The notes: generated by a model from the sequence alone, not told the origin. DNA of 64,000 nt from Bacteroides congonensis (GCF_900130125.1 NZ_FQXY01000011.1:1368748-1432747); one strand, 5' to 3'. Shown: positions 1-9,496, numbered from the stretch's first letter. A program made the numbers and translations.

Positions 1-1810
1 GAAATATTATGATGTGCAATACTGGCCTTATGGTAATCAGGGAATGGCTATCGAAAATCCTTATTGGATCGTAAATCGTGAGAATATGAGTAATCATAAA
101 TCACGTTATATGTTCTCGGCAAATTTGAATTATAAAGTATTTGAATGGATGAACGTTGTGGGGCGTATGCGTGTAGATAATAGCAATGACACGTACGAAC
201 GTAAAATAGCAGCTTCTTCCGATCAACTATTTGCATCAGAATATGGTAATTATATGAACATGAAGTCAGGATATAAGAACACCTATGGAGATGCAATGAT
301 CCAAATTAATAAGCGTTGGGAAAACTGGGGAATCACAGCCAATGTGGGAGGCAGTTTCAACCATCAGACTTATGAGATGACAAATTATGAAGGACATCTG
401 GCTACTGTTCCGAACTTTTTCTCGTTCAATAATATAAGCAAGAATGGGGCGAATACTAAAGCTGAACAGGCAGGATATATTGATAATAATCAAGCTGTAT
501 TTGCAACTTTTCAGTTAGGATATAAAAGCTGGGCATATCTGGATTTAACTGCCCGTAATGACTGGTTCTCTACTTTGGCTAATACTGATAATGAGAAAAG
601 TGGATTTTTCTATCCGTCGGTAGGTATATCTGCTGTTGTCAGTGAGATAGTCGATTTGTCGAAAGTATATATTTCCTTTTTAAAGGTCCGGGCTTCTTAT
701 AGTGAGGTCGGTAATCCGCCGATGCGACAGATTACAATGCCGACATATACAGTCAAAGATGGTGTTATCAATACTTCCTCAAGATTATTGAATCCGGATT
801 TGAAACCTGAACGTACAAAATCTGTTGAAGTTGGTATGAATCTAAGAATGTTCCAGAATTTACTGAATATTGATTTTACCTATTATAACAGTAATACTTT
901 CAACCAGTTTATTAACTATACTATGCCGCCAAGTACAGGTTACAGTAATTACATGCTGAATGGAGGAAAAGTGAATAACTGGGGTATTGAGGCACGTTTG
1001 GGTATCAATACCAATCTTGGACCTGTAAAATGGAACTCCAATCTGACCTTTACAATGAACCGTAATAAGGTTGTTTATTTATTACCCGGTGGTGCTACCA
1101 ATCCGATAACAGGAGAACCTATCTCTATCACGGAAATAGAACCTTTCAACCCACAAGGTAGCTATAAAATGATAGTGAAAGAAGGAGGTACTTTGAGTGA
1201 CATTTATGTGACGGGGCTAAAGATGGACTATTTGGGAAATATTAAAGTGGATGCGAATACCGGTGCGATAGAAGCCGATCCGAACACTTGGATAAAAGCA
1301 GGTAGTACGGCACCTCGTTTTAACTGGGGGTGGAATAACAGTTTTAGCTGGAAAGGTATTAATTTAAGTTTTCTGATTGATGCCCGTATCGGTGGGGTCG
1401 GCGTTTCGGCTACACAAGCGAAGATGGATTACTATGGGACTTCTAAAACATCGGCTATAGTACGTGATAATGGGGGAGTGAATATTAATAGTGGACGTGT
1501 GACCGCGAAGGATTACTATAATGTGCTTGGTAATGGTTCGACCGGAGTTTTGGCTAATTATGTATATAGTATGACAAACGTACGACTTAGGGAAGCCACT
1601 TTAGGATATACATTCCCGACTAAATGGTTTGGTAACCAGATACAAAACCTGACAGTGTCACTCATTGGTAAAAATCTGTTCATGTTCCATAATAAGGCGC
1701 CTTTTGATCCGGAACTATCGGCTTCTACAGGTACATATTATCAAGGGTTTGACTATTTTATGCAGCCGAGTGTACGCAGCATTGGGTTTAGTGTGAAGTT
1801 CCAATATTAA
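1..1810 (+). CDS. SusC-like TonB-dependent receptor, C-terminal part (cut by window start)
   Basis: The reading frame is already open at base 2 and runs to a TAA at 1808-1810, giving about 602 residues of the C-terminal part of an outer-membrane beta-barrel. The protein has many alternating aromatic/polar strands, a SusC-type segment around NPDLKPERTKSVEVG, and an aromatic C-terminal residue (FSVKFQY), as expected of a barrel end. SusC proteins import oligosaccharides across the outer membrane using TonB energy. A SusD-family gene starts 22 bp downstream, so the pair is clear. The plug domain and any N-terminal STN or carboxypeptidase-like domain lie outside the window, so its mode of regulation cannot be read. 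Confidence 0.93.
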   Translation, partial: KYYDVQYWPYGNQGMAIENPYWIVNRENMSNHKSRYMFSANLNYKVFEWMNVVGRMRVDNSNDTYERKIAASSDQLFASEYGNYMNMKSGYKNTYGDAMIQINKRWENWGITANVGGSFNHQTYEMTNYEGHLATVPNFFSFNNISKNGANTKAEQAGYIDNNQAVFATFQLGYKSWAYLDLTARNDWFSTLANTDNEKSGFFYPSVGISAVVSEIVDLSKVYISFLKVRASYSEVGNPPMRQITMPTYTVKDGVINTSSRLLNPDLKPERTKSVEVGMNLRMFQNLLNIDFTYYNSNTFNQFINYTMPPSTGYSNYMLNGGKVNNWGIEARLGINTNLGPVKWNSNLTFTMNRNKVVYLLPGGATNPITGEPISITEIEPFNPQGSYKMIVKEGGTLSDIYVTGLKMDYLGNIKVDANTGAIEADPNTWIKAGSTAPRFNWGWNNSFSWKGINLSFLIDARIGGVGVSATQAKMDYYGTSKTSAIVRDNGGVNINSGRVTAKDYYNVLGNGSTGVLANYVYSMTNVRLREATLGYTFPTKWFGNQIQNLTVSLIGKNLFMFHNKAPFDPELSASTGTYYQGFDYFMQPSVRSIGFSVKFQY

Positions 1811-1832
1811 TAAACCAGAAAGGAATAATACA

Positions 1833-3434
1833 ATGAAAAGACTAGGAAAAATAAGACATGCAATGTGTGCATTGGGAGTAGCTGTGCTGATCACTTCCTG
1901 TACAGACAATTATAAAGAATGGAATACCAATCCAAATGAGGTTCCTGAAGAAATGTTGGTTGGGCTGATGAAGATTGGAAACTTCTTTCCCGCTATGCAG
2001 ATGGATGTGATACCGACCAGTGATGTGGATGCTAATGAATTTCAACGTGCTCAAAATTTGTGTGGTGATATGCATTCCGGCTATATGACTCCAATTGGGA
2101 CATGGGGGACGAGTTCTGCTGTTCATTACAACTTGCGATATGATAAATGGAATGATGTCGCTTTTGACGTAGTGTTCACGAAAGTAATGCCTGCCTGGAA
2201 GCAAATCAGGGATAATGGGAAGGATAAATTCCCGGAGGCTTATGCCGTTGCACAAATCTTGAAGGTAGCAGCCATGCATCGTGTAACAGATATGTATGGT
2301 CCTTTGCCTTATTTACAATTTGGCCATGGGGGATTGGAAACTCCTTATGACTCGCAGGAAGAGATATATAAATCATTCTTTATTGATTTAGATGAAGCTA
2401 TAGCGGAGTTACAGGACTATATCGCTATTCATCCGGGTAGTAAACCTTTAAGTAAATATGATCTTGTGTATGGAGGTGATTTTACTAAATGGTTGAAATT
2501 TGCCAATTCGTTGAAACTGCGTTTGGCTATGCGTACATATTATGTGAATGGATTTGAAGTAAATGGAAAAACATCACAGAAATTAGCGGAAGAAGCCACA
2601 AAAGCCGGAGTAATTACAGAAAATGCTGAAAATGCCTTGTTGCAGTCTGGAAACGGAATCTCAGTATTCCATCCTTTGAAGATTTGTTGGGATAGTTATT
2701 CGGATACACGTATGGGGGCTGATATTGAGTCTATAATGAAAGGATATAGTGACCCTCGACTTTCTAAATACTTTCAGCAATCTGAATATGGGGAAGCCGG
2801 TGATAAATTTCATGGTGCCCGGTTAGGAGTGAATGTGACGGATAAGAAGAATTATTTAAAGCTATCTTCTCCGAACGTATTTGCTGAAACGCCAGTCCAG
2901 TGGATGTGTGCTGCGGAAATCTACTTTTTGCGTGCAGAAGGAAAACTTCACGGCTGGGATATGGGTGGTGAAGTTGAAGAATTATACAACGCAGGTATTA
3001 CGAAATCTTTCGAACAGTGGGGTGTTGCTTTGGATGATTACTTGACGAGAGGAGATACTTATAAGCCTGTGCGGTTTACTGCACCAGCCGGAACTTCTGG
3101 AAGTGTGGCTGCTGCATCTACGATTACTATTGCATGGAATAAAAATGATAGTGATGATAAGAAGTTGGAACGTATTATCACTCAAAAGTGGATTGCTATG
3201 TTTCCGGAAGGTCAGGAAGCATGGAGTGAACACCGTCGTACCGGTTATCCCAAGCTATTTAGTTTGTATGGAACAAATGCCAGTGCAGGTCAAGTAGAAA
3301 GCTCCGGGCCACGTCGTATTCCATTTCCATCTACAGAGTATGATACTAATACGACAGAGGTAAATAAAGCAGTGACAGATTTTCTTGGTGGCACTGACTA
3401 TGGAAAAGTTAAGTTATGGTGGGATAAAAAATAA
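1833..3434 (+). CDS. SusD/RagB-family glycan-binding outer-membrane lipoprotein
   Basis: This 533-residue protein begins with a lipoprotein signal ending in a lipobox (LITSC, Cys about residue 23). SusD proteins sit on the cell surface as a lid over the SusC barrel and bind the oligosaccharide. The N-terminal region with NPNEVP and the helical TPR-like segments fit the SusD-like_2 branch more than the classical SusD branch. It starts 22 bp after the SusC gene and is followed closely by a GH18 gene, so it is the second gene of this PUL operon. The ligand cannot be read from sequence, but the GH18 neighbour points to GlcNAc-containing glycans. Confidence 0.92.
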   Translation: MKRLGKIRHAMCALGVAVLITSCTDNYKEWNTNPNEVPEEMLVGLMKIGNFFPAMQMDVIPTSDVDANEFQRAQNLCGDMHSGYMTPIGTWGTSSAVHYNLRYDKWNDVAFDVVFTKVMPAWKQIRDNGKDKFPEAYAVAQILKVAAMHRVTDMYGPLPYLQFGHGGLETPYDSQEEIYKSFFIDLDEAIAELQDYIAIHPGSKPLSKYDLVYGGDFTKWLKFANSLKLRLAMRTYYVNGFEVNGKTSQKLAEEATKAGVITENAENALLQSGNGISVFHPLKICWDSYSDTRMGADIESIMKGYSDPRLSKYFQQSEYGEAGDKFHGARLGVNVTDKKNYLKLSSPNVFAETPVQWMCAAEIYFLRAEGKLHGWDMGGEVEELYNAGITKSFEQWGVALDDYLTRGDTYKPVRFTAPAGTSGSVAAASTITIAWNKNDSDDKKLERIITQKWIAMFPEGQEAWSEHRRTGYPKLFSLYGTNASAGQVESSGPRRIPFPSTEYDTNTTEVNKAVTDFLGGTDYGKVKLWWDKK

Positions 3435-3459
3435 TTATTGTATATTTAATTTGATTACT

Positions 3460-4410
3460 ATGAATAAAATAATTAATAAAATATTTTGTTTTTTCGTATT
3501 AGCTACTGTATGGGTGGCATGTGATACAGAAATAGAAAATATTCCTCTTCAGGTGCCGTTAGAGCGGGATGCCCAATATTATGAGAATCTGAGAGCTTAT
3601 AAAAAAACGAAACATCAAATGGCTTTTGGATGGTTTGGAGGTTGGAAAGCAACCGGGACATCTCCTGTTAAATATTTGCGTAATTTGCCTGATAGTGTAG
3701 ATGTAGTATCTATCTGGGGAACATGGCATAGCTTGACGCCATCTCAAATGGAGGATTTGCGTTATATACAAGAAGTGCACGGAACAAGAGTGACATTTAC
3801 TATATTTTCTCATAATATGGCAAACTTTCCGGGCAATTTTGAGAATATAGCCGAAAATATTCCGGCCGCAGCCAAAGCGCTGGCAGATAGTATCTTTAAA
3901 TATGGATATGACGGCATTGATTTTGATCATGAATGTAGTGGGAGTGATTTGTTTAATAATGCCGTGAATATGACTACATTATTAAGAGAAATGCGTTCGA
4001 ATCTGGGGGAAGATAAACTTATTTGTGTGGATGGATTTGTTGAGAAAATAACGGAAGAAGGCTGGGAATATGCTGATTATGCGGTTGCGCAGGCATATAA
4101 TACTAAATCACCGACATCGTTACAGAATCGTTTTAATACAGTCAGTAAATATTTGGCTCCCGACAGATTTATAGTGACGGAAAACTTTGAAGATCACTGG
4201 GCTACAGGAGGAGATAAGTATTCTGATCCGGAGTTAGGAGTTATTCCATCGCTGATCGGTATGGCACGTTGGCAACCGAATAATATAACAGAAGGACAAC
4301 ATAAAGGCGGTGTGGGAAGTTACCACATGGAGTATGAGTATAATCATACCGATGTTGAATATAAATATCTTCGTGAGGCCATTCAAATCATGAATCCCGC
4401 AAAGAAATAA
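3460..4410 (+). CDS. GH18 lipoprotein, probable endo-beta-N-acetylglucosaminidase
   Basis: The start is placed at 3460, where a lipoprotein signal begins (MNKIINKIF, lipobox WVAC); an upstream in-frame ATG at 3385 would overlap the SusD gene and precede the signal peptide. The protein is 316 residues. The family 18 signature DGIDFDHE is intact at about residues 151-158, with E158 as the expected acid and D156 as the helper for substrate-assisted cleavage through the N-acetyl group. Proteins of this size next to DUF1735/LamG lipoproteins in Bacteroides PULs are commonly endo-beta-N-acetylglucosaminidases that cut the GlcNAc-GlcNAc core of N-glycans. The exact N-glycan class cannot be read. A chitinase-like role is the main alternative. 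Confidence 0.85.
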   Translation: MNKIINKIFCFFVLATVWVACDTEIENIPLQVPLERDAQYYENLRAYKKTKHQMAFGWFGGWKATGTSPVKYLRNLPDSVDVVSIWGTWHSLTPSQMEDLRYIQEVHGTRVTFTIFSHNMANFPGNFENIAENIPAAAKALADSIFKYGYDGIDFDHECSGSDLFNNAVNMTTLLREMRSNLGEDKLICVDGFVEKITEEGWEYADYAVAQAYNTKSPTSLQNRFNTVSKYLAPDRFIVTENFEDHWATGGDKYSDPELGVIPSLIGMARWQPNNITEGQHKGGVGSYHMEYEYNHTDVEYKYLREAIQIMNPAKK

Positions 4411-4429
4411 TCTCTAAAACAAAAAATAT

Positions 4430-5554
4430 ATGAAGGCGAAATACTTATTATTAACTATATTTTGGGTTGGTATATTGTCAGCTTGTACGAATGTAGAAAC
4501 ATTCAAAGATGTTTTGTATTTTACCGGTACAGAAGATTCTCCTGCCGTTAAGTATACGATAGATGGGCCGGCTGAAATTGGAGTGACAGTCTCTGCTTCT
4601 TGCCAGGTTACGAGCGATCAGATCATAAGAGTACGGGTAGATCAGGATAAACTCGAGGGGTACAATGCGTTGTATGGGAAGAAATATAAAATGGTCCCGA
4701 CTAAAGACTACATGTTATCTAATGATGAAATTGTATTGAAAGCGGGTGAGAATATTTCAGAGCAATTGATTTTTTCTTTGTTGAGAGCTTCTAATTTTGA
4801 AGAAGGGGTTACCTATTGTGTGCCTTTAACCATTACAGATGTAACGGGTGGTATGCCTGTATTAGATTCTTCCCGGACGGTTTATCTTGTATTAAATCAG
4901 GTGATGGTTGTCAATGCTGCTAATCTTTCTAGAACGAATATGCAGCTTCCTTTTGAAAGCGATCCTTCATTGGCAGCTGTTCCGCAAGTGACAATGGAAG
5001 CAAGAGTCAAGGTTAATAAATTTGCTTCTAGTAGTCCGTTTATTAGTACGGTAATGGGGGTAGAAGAAGAGTTCTTATTGCGATTTGGAGATACGACTAT
5101 TAAGCCGAATCAGATACAATTGGCTGGTGGCGGTTTTCCAGTGACAGGAAAGACTGAATTTGAAGTTGATAAATGGTATCATCTTGCAGTTGTATTTGAT
5201 GGTTCTACGATTAAATTATATGTAAATGGTGAATTGGATGGACAAGTAGATGCGCCACGCGGTCCTGTTATCTTGTGTGGAAACACAGATAAACGTAGAT
5301 TCTGTATTGGTTCTTCTGTGAACTCCCGTTATTTGGATGGATCTATAAGTGAGGTTCGTGTGTGGAAGAGGGCTTTAACACAGAATGAAATTCAAAATAA
5401 CATGTGTTACATTTCTCCTGATTATTATCAGGATATGGTTGCCTATTGGAGATTCAATGAAGGTGGTGGTGCTGTAATTAAGGACTGGACTGGTAATGGC
5501 TGGGATATTAGCAGAACTCTGAATTGGACTGAAGGAGTACGTTGCCCGGAATAA
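4430..5554 (+). CDS. DUF1735 and LamG/ConA-like domain surface lipoprotein
   Basis: This 374-residue protein has a lipoprotein signal with lipobox LSAC (Cys at about residue 19). The N-terminal half (roughly residues 25-155) fits DUF1735, a domain common in Bacteroides PUL surface proteins. The C-terminal half (about 185-370) is a LamG/concanavalin-A-like jelly roll, seen in WYHLAVVFDGSTIKLYVNG and IGSSVNSRYLDGSISEVRVW. The likely job is glycan capture at the cell surface as an SGBP. It follows the GH18 gene by 19 bp and is in the same operon. No catalytic motif was seen. Confidence 0.85.
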   Translation: MKAKYLLLTIFWVGILSACTNVETFKDVLYFTGTEDSPAVKYTIDGPAEIGVTVSASCQVTSDQIIRVRVDQDKLEGYNALYGKKYKMVPTKDYMLSNDEIVLKAGENISEQLIFSLLRASNFEEGVTYCVPLTITDVTGGMPVLDSSRTVYLVLNQVMVVNAANLSRTNMQLPFESDPSLAAVPQVTMEARVKVNKFASSSPFISTVMGVEEEFLLRFGDTTIKPNQIQLAGGGFPVTGKTEFEVDKWYHLAVVFDGSTIKLYVNGELDGQVDAPRGPVILCGNTDKRRFCIGSSVNSRYLDGSISEVRVWKRALTQNEIQNNMCYISPDYYQDMVAYWRFNEGGGAVIKDWTGNGWDISRTLNWTEGVRCPE

Positions 5555-5586
5555 TGGATAGTTATTAACTATGTAATTAATAAAGT

Positions 5587-6732
5587 ATGAAAAAACTATT
5601 ATTATATTTTATGTTTGCCACAGTAGCCTTATGTACTGCTTGTGGTGACGATGAAGAGACGGCTTTCACGGATATCACCGAAAATCCGTTTACTGATATT
5701 GCTGTCAGTAGTGAATTGATGAATGAAGAAGGAACGATTGTGCTTGATGCAATTGGTGCTACTACTACTTTGCGGATTAATGGCATTCCTGAAAATGCGG
5801 GGAGTATGGAAGATTTTTCTTTCAGATTCCGTTCTGGTAATGAGAAAATTTTTACTGTAGACATGGATGGTGTAATCACTAGTGTAGCCAGTGGTGAAGC
5901 TGAACTTAGCATTTGGATGGTAGATAAGTATAATGTAATACAGCTGCAGAAAACATGTAACATATTTGTAACTGCTAAAGTTGCTGACATTGTGATTCCC
6001 GGTGGTGTCGATGGGTTGACTTTGGAACTGGGAGCTGTTTATGACTTGAATTCCAATGTTACCGTACTTCCGGAAGGGGCAACTGACAAAACCTTGTCAT
6101 ATACTATAAAAGAAGGTGAAGATGTTGTTTCATTAGAGAATGGCATACTCAAGGTCTTGGCTCAAGGCACAGCAGTCATTGGAATAGCTGCTAATGATAA
6201 TAGCGGGGTTGAAACAGAGCTTAATATAACAACAACGCCTTGGTACTGTCGGGATACTTGGACGGTAGGTACTTCAATCTTCTATGAAACAACAGGTACT
6301 AATTATGCTCCGGATAATGAAACTGGAAAACCGGAGGATATTCTGGACGGTAAAGGAGAGACTTTCTTGTCACTGATAAAGCCGGGTAAGGATTATGGTG
6401 ACTGTGCTACTCCTGCAGACCATCTGCTTTATTTTGTTGTAGATATGAAAGAACCGAAGTTATTTAATGTAATCGAATGGAAGAATCGCTTTGGTAATAC
6501 AGGTGTGACTGGGGTACATTTGCGTTATATCCGTGTGTTGGGAAGTAATGATAATGTTGACTATAAGGTAATTGCGGAAAAAATAGATCTTGATTACACA
6601 AATATTGAAACAGCCCAATTACTGCCCGTTAAAGAATCTGAATACCAATATGTGAAAGTAGAATTTACTGGTTGGGTATTTAATCCGAACAGTGCATTGC
6701 AAGTGGGAGATTTCAGATTGGGTATACAGTAA
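5587..6732 (+). CDS. Ig-like (BIG2-type) and F5/8C discoidin-like surface lipoprotein
   Basis: The 381-residue product starts with a lipoprotein signal (lipobox LCTAC, Cys about 19). Two repeated Ig-like segments follow (about residues 30-130 and 135-215), each with the pattern of a bacterial Ig-like group 2 domain such as DGVITSVASGEAELSI. The C-terminal part (about 225-381) resembles a discoidin/F5-8C carbohydrate-binding fold, with YAPDNETGKPEDILDGKGET near its start. It is the last gene of the PUL operon, before a strong terminator. A surface glycan-binding role is inferred from position and domains. The ligand is unknown. Confidence 0.78.
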   Translation: MKKLLLYFMFATVALCTACGDDEETAFTDITENPFTDIAVSSELMNEEGTIVLDAIGATTTLRINGIPENAGSMEDFSFRFRSGNEKIFTVDMDGVITSVASGEAELSIWMVDKYNVIQLQKTCNIFVTAKVADIVIPGGVDGLTLELGAVYDLNSNVTVLPEGATDKTLSYTIKEGEDVVSLENGILKVLAQGTAVIGIAANDNSGVETELNITTTPWYCRDTWTVGTSIFYETTGTNYAPDNETGKPEDILDGKGETFLSLIKPGKDYGDCATPADHLLYFVVDMKEPKLFNVIEWKNRFGNTGVTGVHLRYIRVLGSNDNVDYKVIAEKIDLDYTNIETAQLLPVKESEYQYVKVEFTGWVFNPNSALQVGDFRLGIQ

Positions 6733-6781
6733 GAAGATTGTTTAGGATAAGATAGTTCTTTAAAATCTTGATTTTAAGATT

Positions 6782-6822
6782 CACTCTCGCTACTGGTATT
6801 TTGTAGCGAGAGTGTTTTCTTT
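6782..6822 (+). terminator. Rho-independent terminator of the GH18 PUL operon
   Basis: A perfect 11-bp inverted repeat, CACTCTCGCTA (6782-6792) and TAGCGAGAGTG (6804-6814), has an 11-nt loop and is followed by TTTTCTTT. Confidence 0.9.
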
Positions 6823-6860
6823 AGGAGAAGTACAGATACGAAAGGAAGATGTATGGAAAA

Positions 6861-6900
6861 GAGAGAATATTCCTTCTAACAGGAGTATCCTCTCTTTCTT
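6861..6900. terminator. Second hairpin between convergent genes, probable terminator for dps
   Basis: Arms at 6861-6874 and 6881-6894 pair over 14 bp with two imperfect positions. On the minus strand the hairpin is followed by TTTTCC, and on the plus strand by TTTCTT, so it can serve dps and back up the upstream terminator. Confidence 0.65.
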
Positions 6901-6928
6901 CACTTAAAACCTAAACCTTTTTTCTAAA

Positions 6929-7405
6929 TTACTTGCTATTATAAGCCACCAACATCCAAACCAACTTTTCCTGTTCTTTCAGATAATCGCTCATCATCGA
7001 AACGGTTACCTCGTCTCCGGCTTGTGAAGCAATAGACAGAATCTTGCGTTCTTCACCGATCAGATAACTGATAGATTGAAGGATGCTGTTCAGTGCTTCA
7101 TCTCCATTACTTACCTTGTCCACTTCATTGATACCGGCAACTTTCAGATAATCACTGAACTTATTGGCAGGAGTGCCGCCCAACATCAAGATACGTTCTG
7201 CGATTTCGTCCACCTTTTCGGCAGTGTCGTCATACATCTTTTCGAACTGGCTGTGGAGAACGAAGAAGTTGTGTCCTTTGATATTCCAGTGGAAACCGCG
7301 AAGATTGGTGTAATACACTTGGAAGTCAGCTAATAGTTGTTGCAAAGATGTTACTACGTTGTTTGCTCCTGATTCGTTCAATTTGATAAATTCTAAAGTC
7401 TTCAT
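6929..7405 (-). CDS. dps: Dps-family ferritin-like DNA-protection protein
   Basis: Dps forms dodecamers that oxidise Fe(II) with hydrogen peroxide, store the iron and protect DNA. The 158-residue protein has the Dps ferroxidase pattern H39 (in NLRGFHWNIKG), H51, D66 and E70, with the same spacing as the E. coli residues H51, H63, D78 and E82. The length is normal for the family. The gene lies head-to-head with oxyR, whose product is the known activator of dps in Bacteroides; their promoters overlap in the 137-bp gap. The start at ATG 7405 fits the conserved N-terminus. Confidence 0.96.
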   Translation of the reverse strand: MKTLEFIKLNESGANNVVTSLQQLLADFQVYYTNLRGFHWNIKGHNFFVLHSQFEKMYDDTAEKVDEIAERILMLGGTPANKFSDYLKVAGINEVDKVSNGDEALNSILQSISYLIGEERKILSIASQAGDEVTVSMMSDYLKEQEKLVWMLVAYNSK

Positions 7406-7455
7406 AATCTTATTGTTTTTAATGATTTATATTAATTTTCTTTTTTTCTGTACGA

Positions 7456-7487
7456 CAAAGATAAGGCGAAAAGTGCTTGCTGTCAAA
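7456..7487 (-). promoter_or_regulatory. Promoter of dps
   Basis: The minus strand reads TATCTTTG (7463 to 7456), a perfect Bacteroides -7 box, with TTTG at 7487-7484, 20 bp upstream. It overlaps the oppositely directed oxyR promoter. Confidence 0.75.
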
Positions 7488-7506
7488 CTGAAAATTTCTA
7501 TCTTTG
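7477..7506 (+). promoter_or_regulatory. Promoter of oxyR
   Basis: A perfect -7 box TATCTTTG lies at 7499-7506, with TTG at 7477-7479 about 19 bp upstream. The -33 regions of this and the dps promoter interleave, so one bound OxyR could act on both. Confidence 0.7.
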
Positions 7507-7542
7507 CATAGATACAATCTATAACATCAAACAATTTGATAG

Positions 7543-8469
7543 ATGACAATACAACAATTGGAATACATATTAGCCGTTGACCAGTTCCGGCACTTTGCCC
7601 GCGCAGCGGAACACTGCCGGGTGACGCAACCTACATTGAGCGCCATGATTCAGAAACTGGAAGATGAACTGGGAGTGAAGCTGTTTGACCGGACAATGCA
7701 ACCTGTTTGTCCGACAGCTATCGGGCAAAAAATAATAGATCAGGCTCGTGTGATTCTGGCGCAAGCAGCACAGGTAAAGGAAATTATCAGTGAAGAAAAG
7801 CAATCATTATCCGGCGTATTCCGTTTGGGAGTATTGCCGACAATTGCACCCTATCTGCTTCCGCGCTTCTTTCCGCAACTAATGGAGAAGTATCCCGAAC
7901 TGGATATCAGAGTTACGGAAATGAAGACCCAAGACGTCCAACAAGCATTGCATGCCGGGGATTTGGATGCAGGAATCATAGCCAGTAAACTGGAAGATAC
8001 GTTCCTTACAGAAGAAACACTGTTTTATGAGCAGTTTTACGCTTATGTATCCAAGAAAGAACCCTCTTTCAAACATGACCTTATCCGCACTTCCGATATA
8101 ACCGGTGAACGCCTTTGGCTACTGGACGAAGGACATTGTTTCCGTGACCAACTCGTCCGTTTCTGCCAGATGGAAGCTGTGAAAGTCAATCAGATGGCTT
8201 ATCGCCTGGGAAGTATGGAAACCTTTATGCGCATGGTGGAAAGCGGAAAAGGAATCACCTTTATTCCCGAACTGGCAGTATCCCAGTTGACAGAAGAACA
8301 ACGGAAATTAGTACGCCCGTTCGCCATCCCGCGTCCGACGCGTCAGGTTGTACTGGCTACAAGCAAAGATTTCGTGCGTCACAGCCTTCTCTGCGTGCTG
8401 AAAGAAGAGATAAAAGCGGCGGTACCTAAAGAAATGCTGACTTTACAGTCTATCCAATGTTTATTGTAA
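7543..8469 (+). CDS. oxyR: LysR-type hydrogen peroxide sensor OxyR
   Basis: The 308-residue protein has an N-terminal LysR winged HTH (residues 1-60, AAEHCRVTQPTLSAMIQKLE) and an effector domain. The redox cysteines are C199 and C208 in GHCFRDQLVRFC, the same spacing and even the same numbering as in E. coli OxyR. Peroxide makes a disulfide between them and turns the protein into an activator of dps, catalase and peroxidases. It is divergent from dps, with overlapping promoters. The motif makes OxyR far more likely than another LysR regulator. Confidence 0.96.
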   Translation: MTIQQLEYILAVDQFRHFARAAEHCRVTQPTLSAMIQKLEDELGVKLFDRTMQPVCPTAIGQKIIDQARVILAQAAQVKEIISEEKQSLSGVFRLGVLPTIAPYLLPRFFPQLMEKYPELDIRVTEMKTQDVQQALHAGDLDAGIIASKLEDTFLTEETLFYEQFYAYVSKKEPSFKHDLIRTSDITGERLWLLDEGHCFRDQLVRFCQMEAVKVNQMAYRLGSMETFMRMVESGKGITFIPELAVSQLTEEQRKLVRPFAIPRPTRQVVLATSKDFVRHSLLCVLKEEIKAAVPKEMLTLQSIQCLL

Positions 8470-8520
8470 CTCCATGCTTGTAGTCCATGCAATGTTTCTT
8501 ATAACCCGTCCGGATTCCTT

Positions 8521-9435
8521 TTATGCTCTAATCTTCTTGAACCATTGACCTATCTCAGCTCCTTTGAAATAAATAATCAGGGAGCTGACGATAATAATCA
8601 TTCCTGCCACCGTACTGAATGTCGGATATTCGTCAGGGAGCATAATCCAACTCAATACCGCACCGAGAATCGGATTAATCAGCCTGCACATATTAATATC
8701 GCTGACCTTCGCTCCCTTACTTTGCAGAGCGATAAACCAAAAGCTGAAAGCAAAAACAGAAATAAACACCAGAATACCAAGACTGATATAAAATCCGCCC
8801 GGTTTTCCGATAAATGAATGATAACCTTCCGTACCCAGTCCTACCATATATATCAGCAGACCACCGAAGAACATCTGCACAGCATTCAGGAAAATAGGAT
8901 TCACCTTTCCCTTATCTTCCGAAACGGAGATGGCGGAATACCCTTGAAAAATAATACTAAGCAGCAATAACACAATACCTGTGATTCCCTTCCAATCGAG
9001 CGGTGCGCCGTCACTTCCCATTCCTATAATAAGGAACAAGCCGATGAGGCTGACTACAAGACTTATTATTTTATGGATATTCAGCCTGTCATTACTAGCA
9101 AGCAGATGTGCCAGTAACACATTGATAAGCGGAGTCATCCCCATGATAATGGATGAGATAGCCCCGCTCACAAAATCCACGCCGAAGTAGAAAGCCGTGT
9201 ATCCCATAAACATATTGATAAGAATCAGGTTCATAAACAATCTGCTGTGCTGACGTATTTCCTTCCACATCCCTTTGTGCCAGGTATAGGCGAAGAGAAT
9301 GATCCCCACGGTAGTAAAACGGATTCCGGCAAAGTTCATCGGAGTAAAATCGTAGCTCAGTCCCTGTTTGATAAATGGATTGACTATAGCCCATAAAACA
9401 GAGGCCAATATGGCATAAAAAAGTCCTTTTTTCAT
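8521..9435 (-). CDS. EamA/DMT-family membrane transporter
   Basis: The product (304 residues from ATG 9435) is very hydrophobic, with about ten transmembrane helices in two EamA-type halves, beginning with KKGLFYAILASVLWAIVNPF. Such proteins export or import small metabolites or amino acids; the substrate cannot be read. The frame stays open upstream to 9540, but that stretch holds the promoter -7 box and gives a non-membrane N-terminus, so 9435 is preferred. The gene converges with oxyR and is divergent from aqpZ. Confidence 0.88.
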   Translation of the reverse strand: MKKGLFYAILASVLWAIVNPFIKQGLSYDFTPMNFAGIRFTTVGIILFAYTWHKGMWKEIRQHSRLFMNLILINMFMGYTAFYFGVDFVSGAISSIIMGMTPLINVLLAHLLASNDRLNIHKIISLVVSLIGLFLIIGMGSDGAPLDWKGITGIVLLLLSIIFQGYSAISVSEDKGKVNPIFLNAVQMFFGGLLIYMVGLGTEGYHSFIGKPGGFYISLGILVFISVFAFSFWFIALQSKGAKVSDINMCRLINPILGAVLSWIMLPDEYPTFSTVAGMIIIVSSLIIYFKGAEIGQWFKKIRA

Positions 9436-9467
9436 TCGGTGTAATTTTCTATATTCGAAAAATGCCG

Positions 9468-9475
9468 CAAAGTTA
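9468..9475 (-). promoter_or_regulatory. -7 box of the EamA transporter gene
   Basis: The minus strand reads TAACTTTG, 32 bp upstream of the chosen ATG (9435). No clear -33 TTTG was seen. It supports the downstream start. Confidence 0.55.
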
Positions 9476-9496
9476 GTCATAATTATACATATAGAC

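Noticed and set aside
3385..3459. Upstream start for the GH18 gene
   Set aside because: Overlaps the SusD gene and puts 25 residues before the lipoprotein signal.
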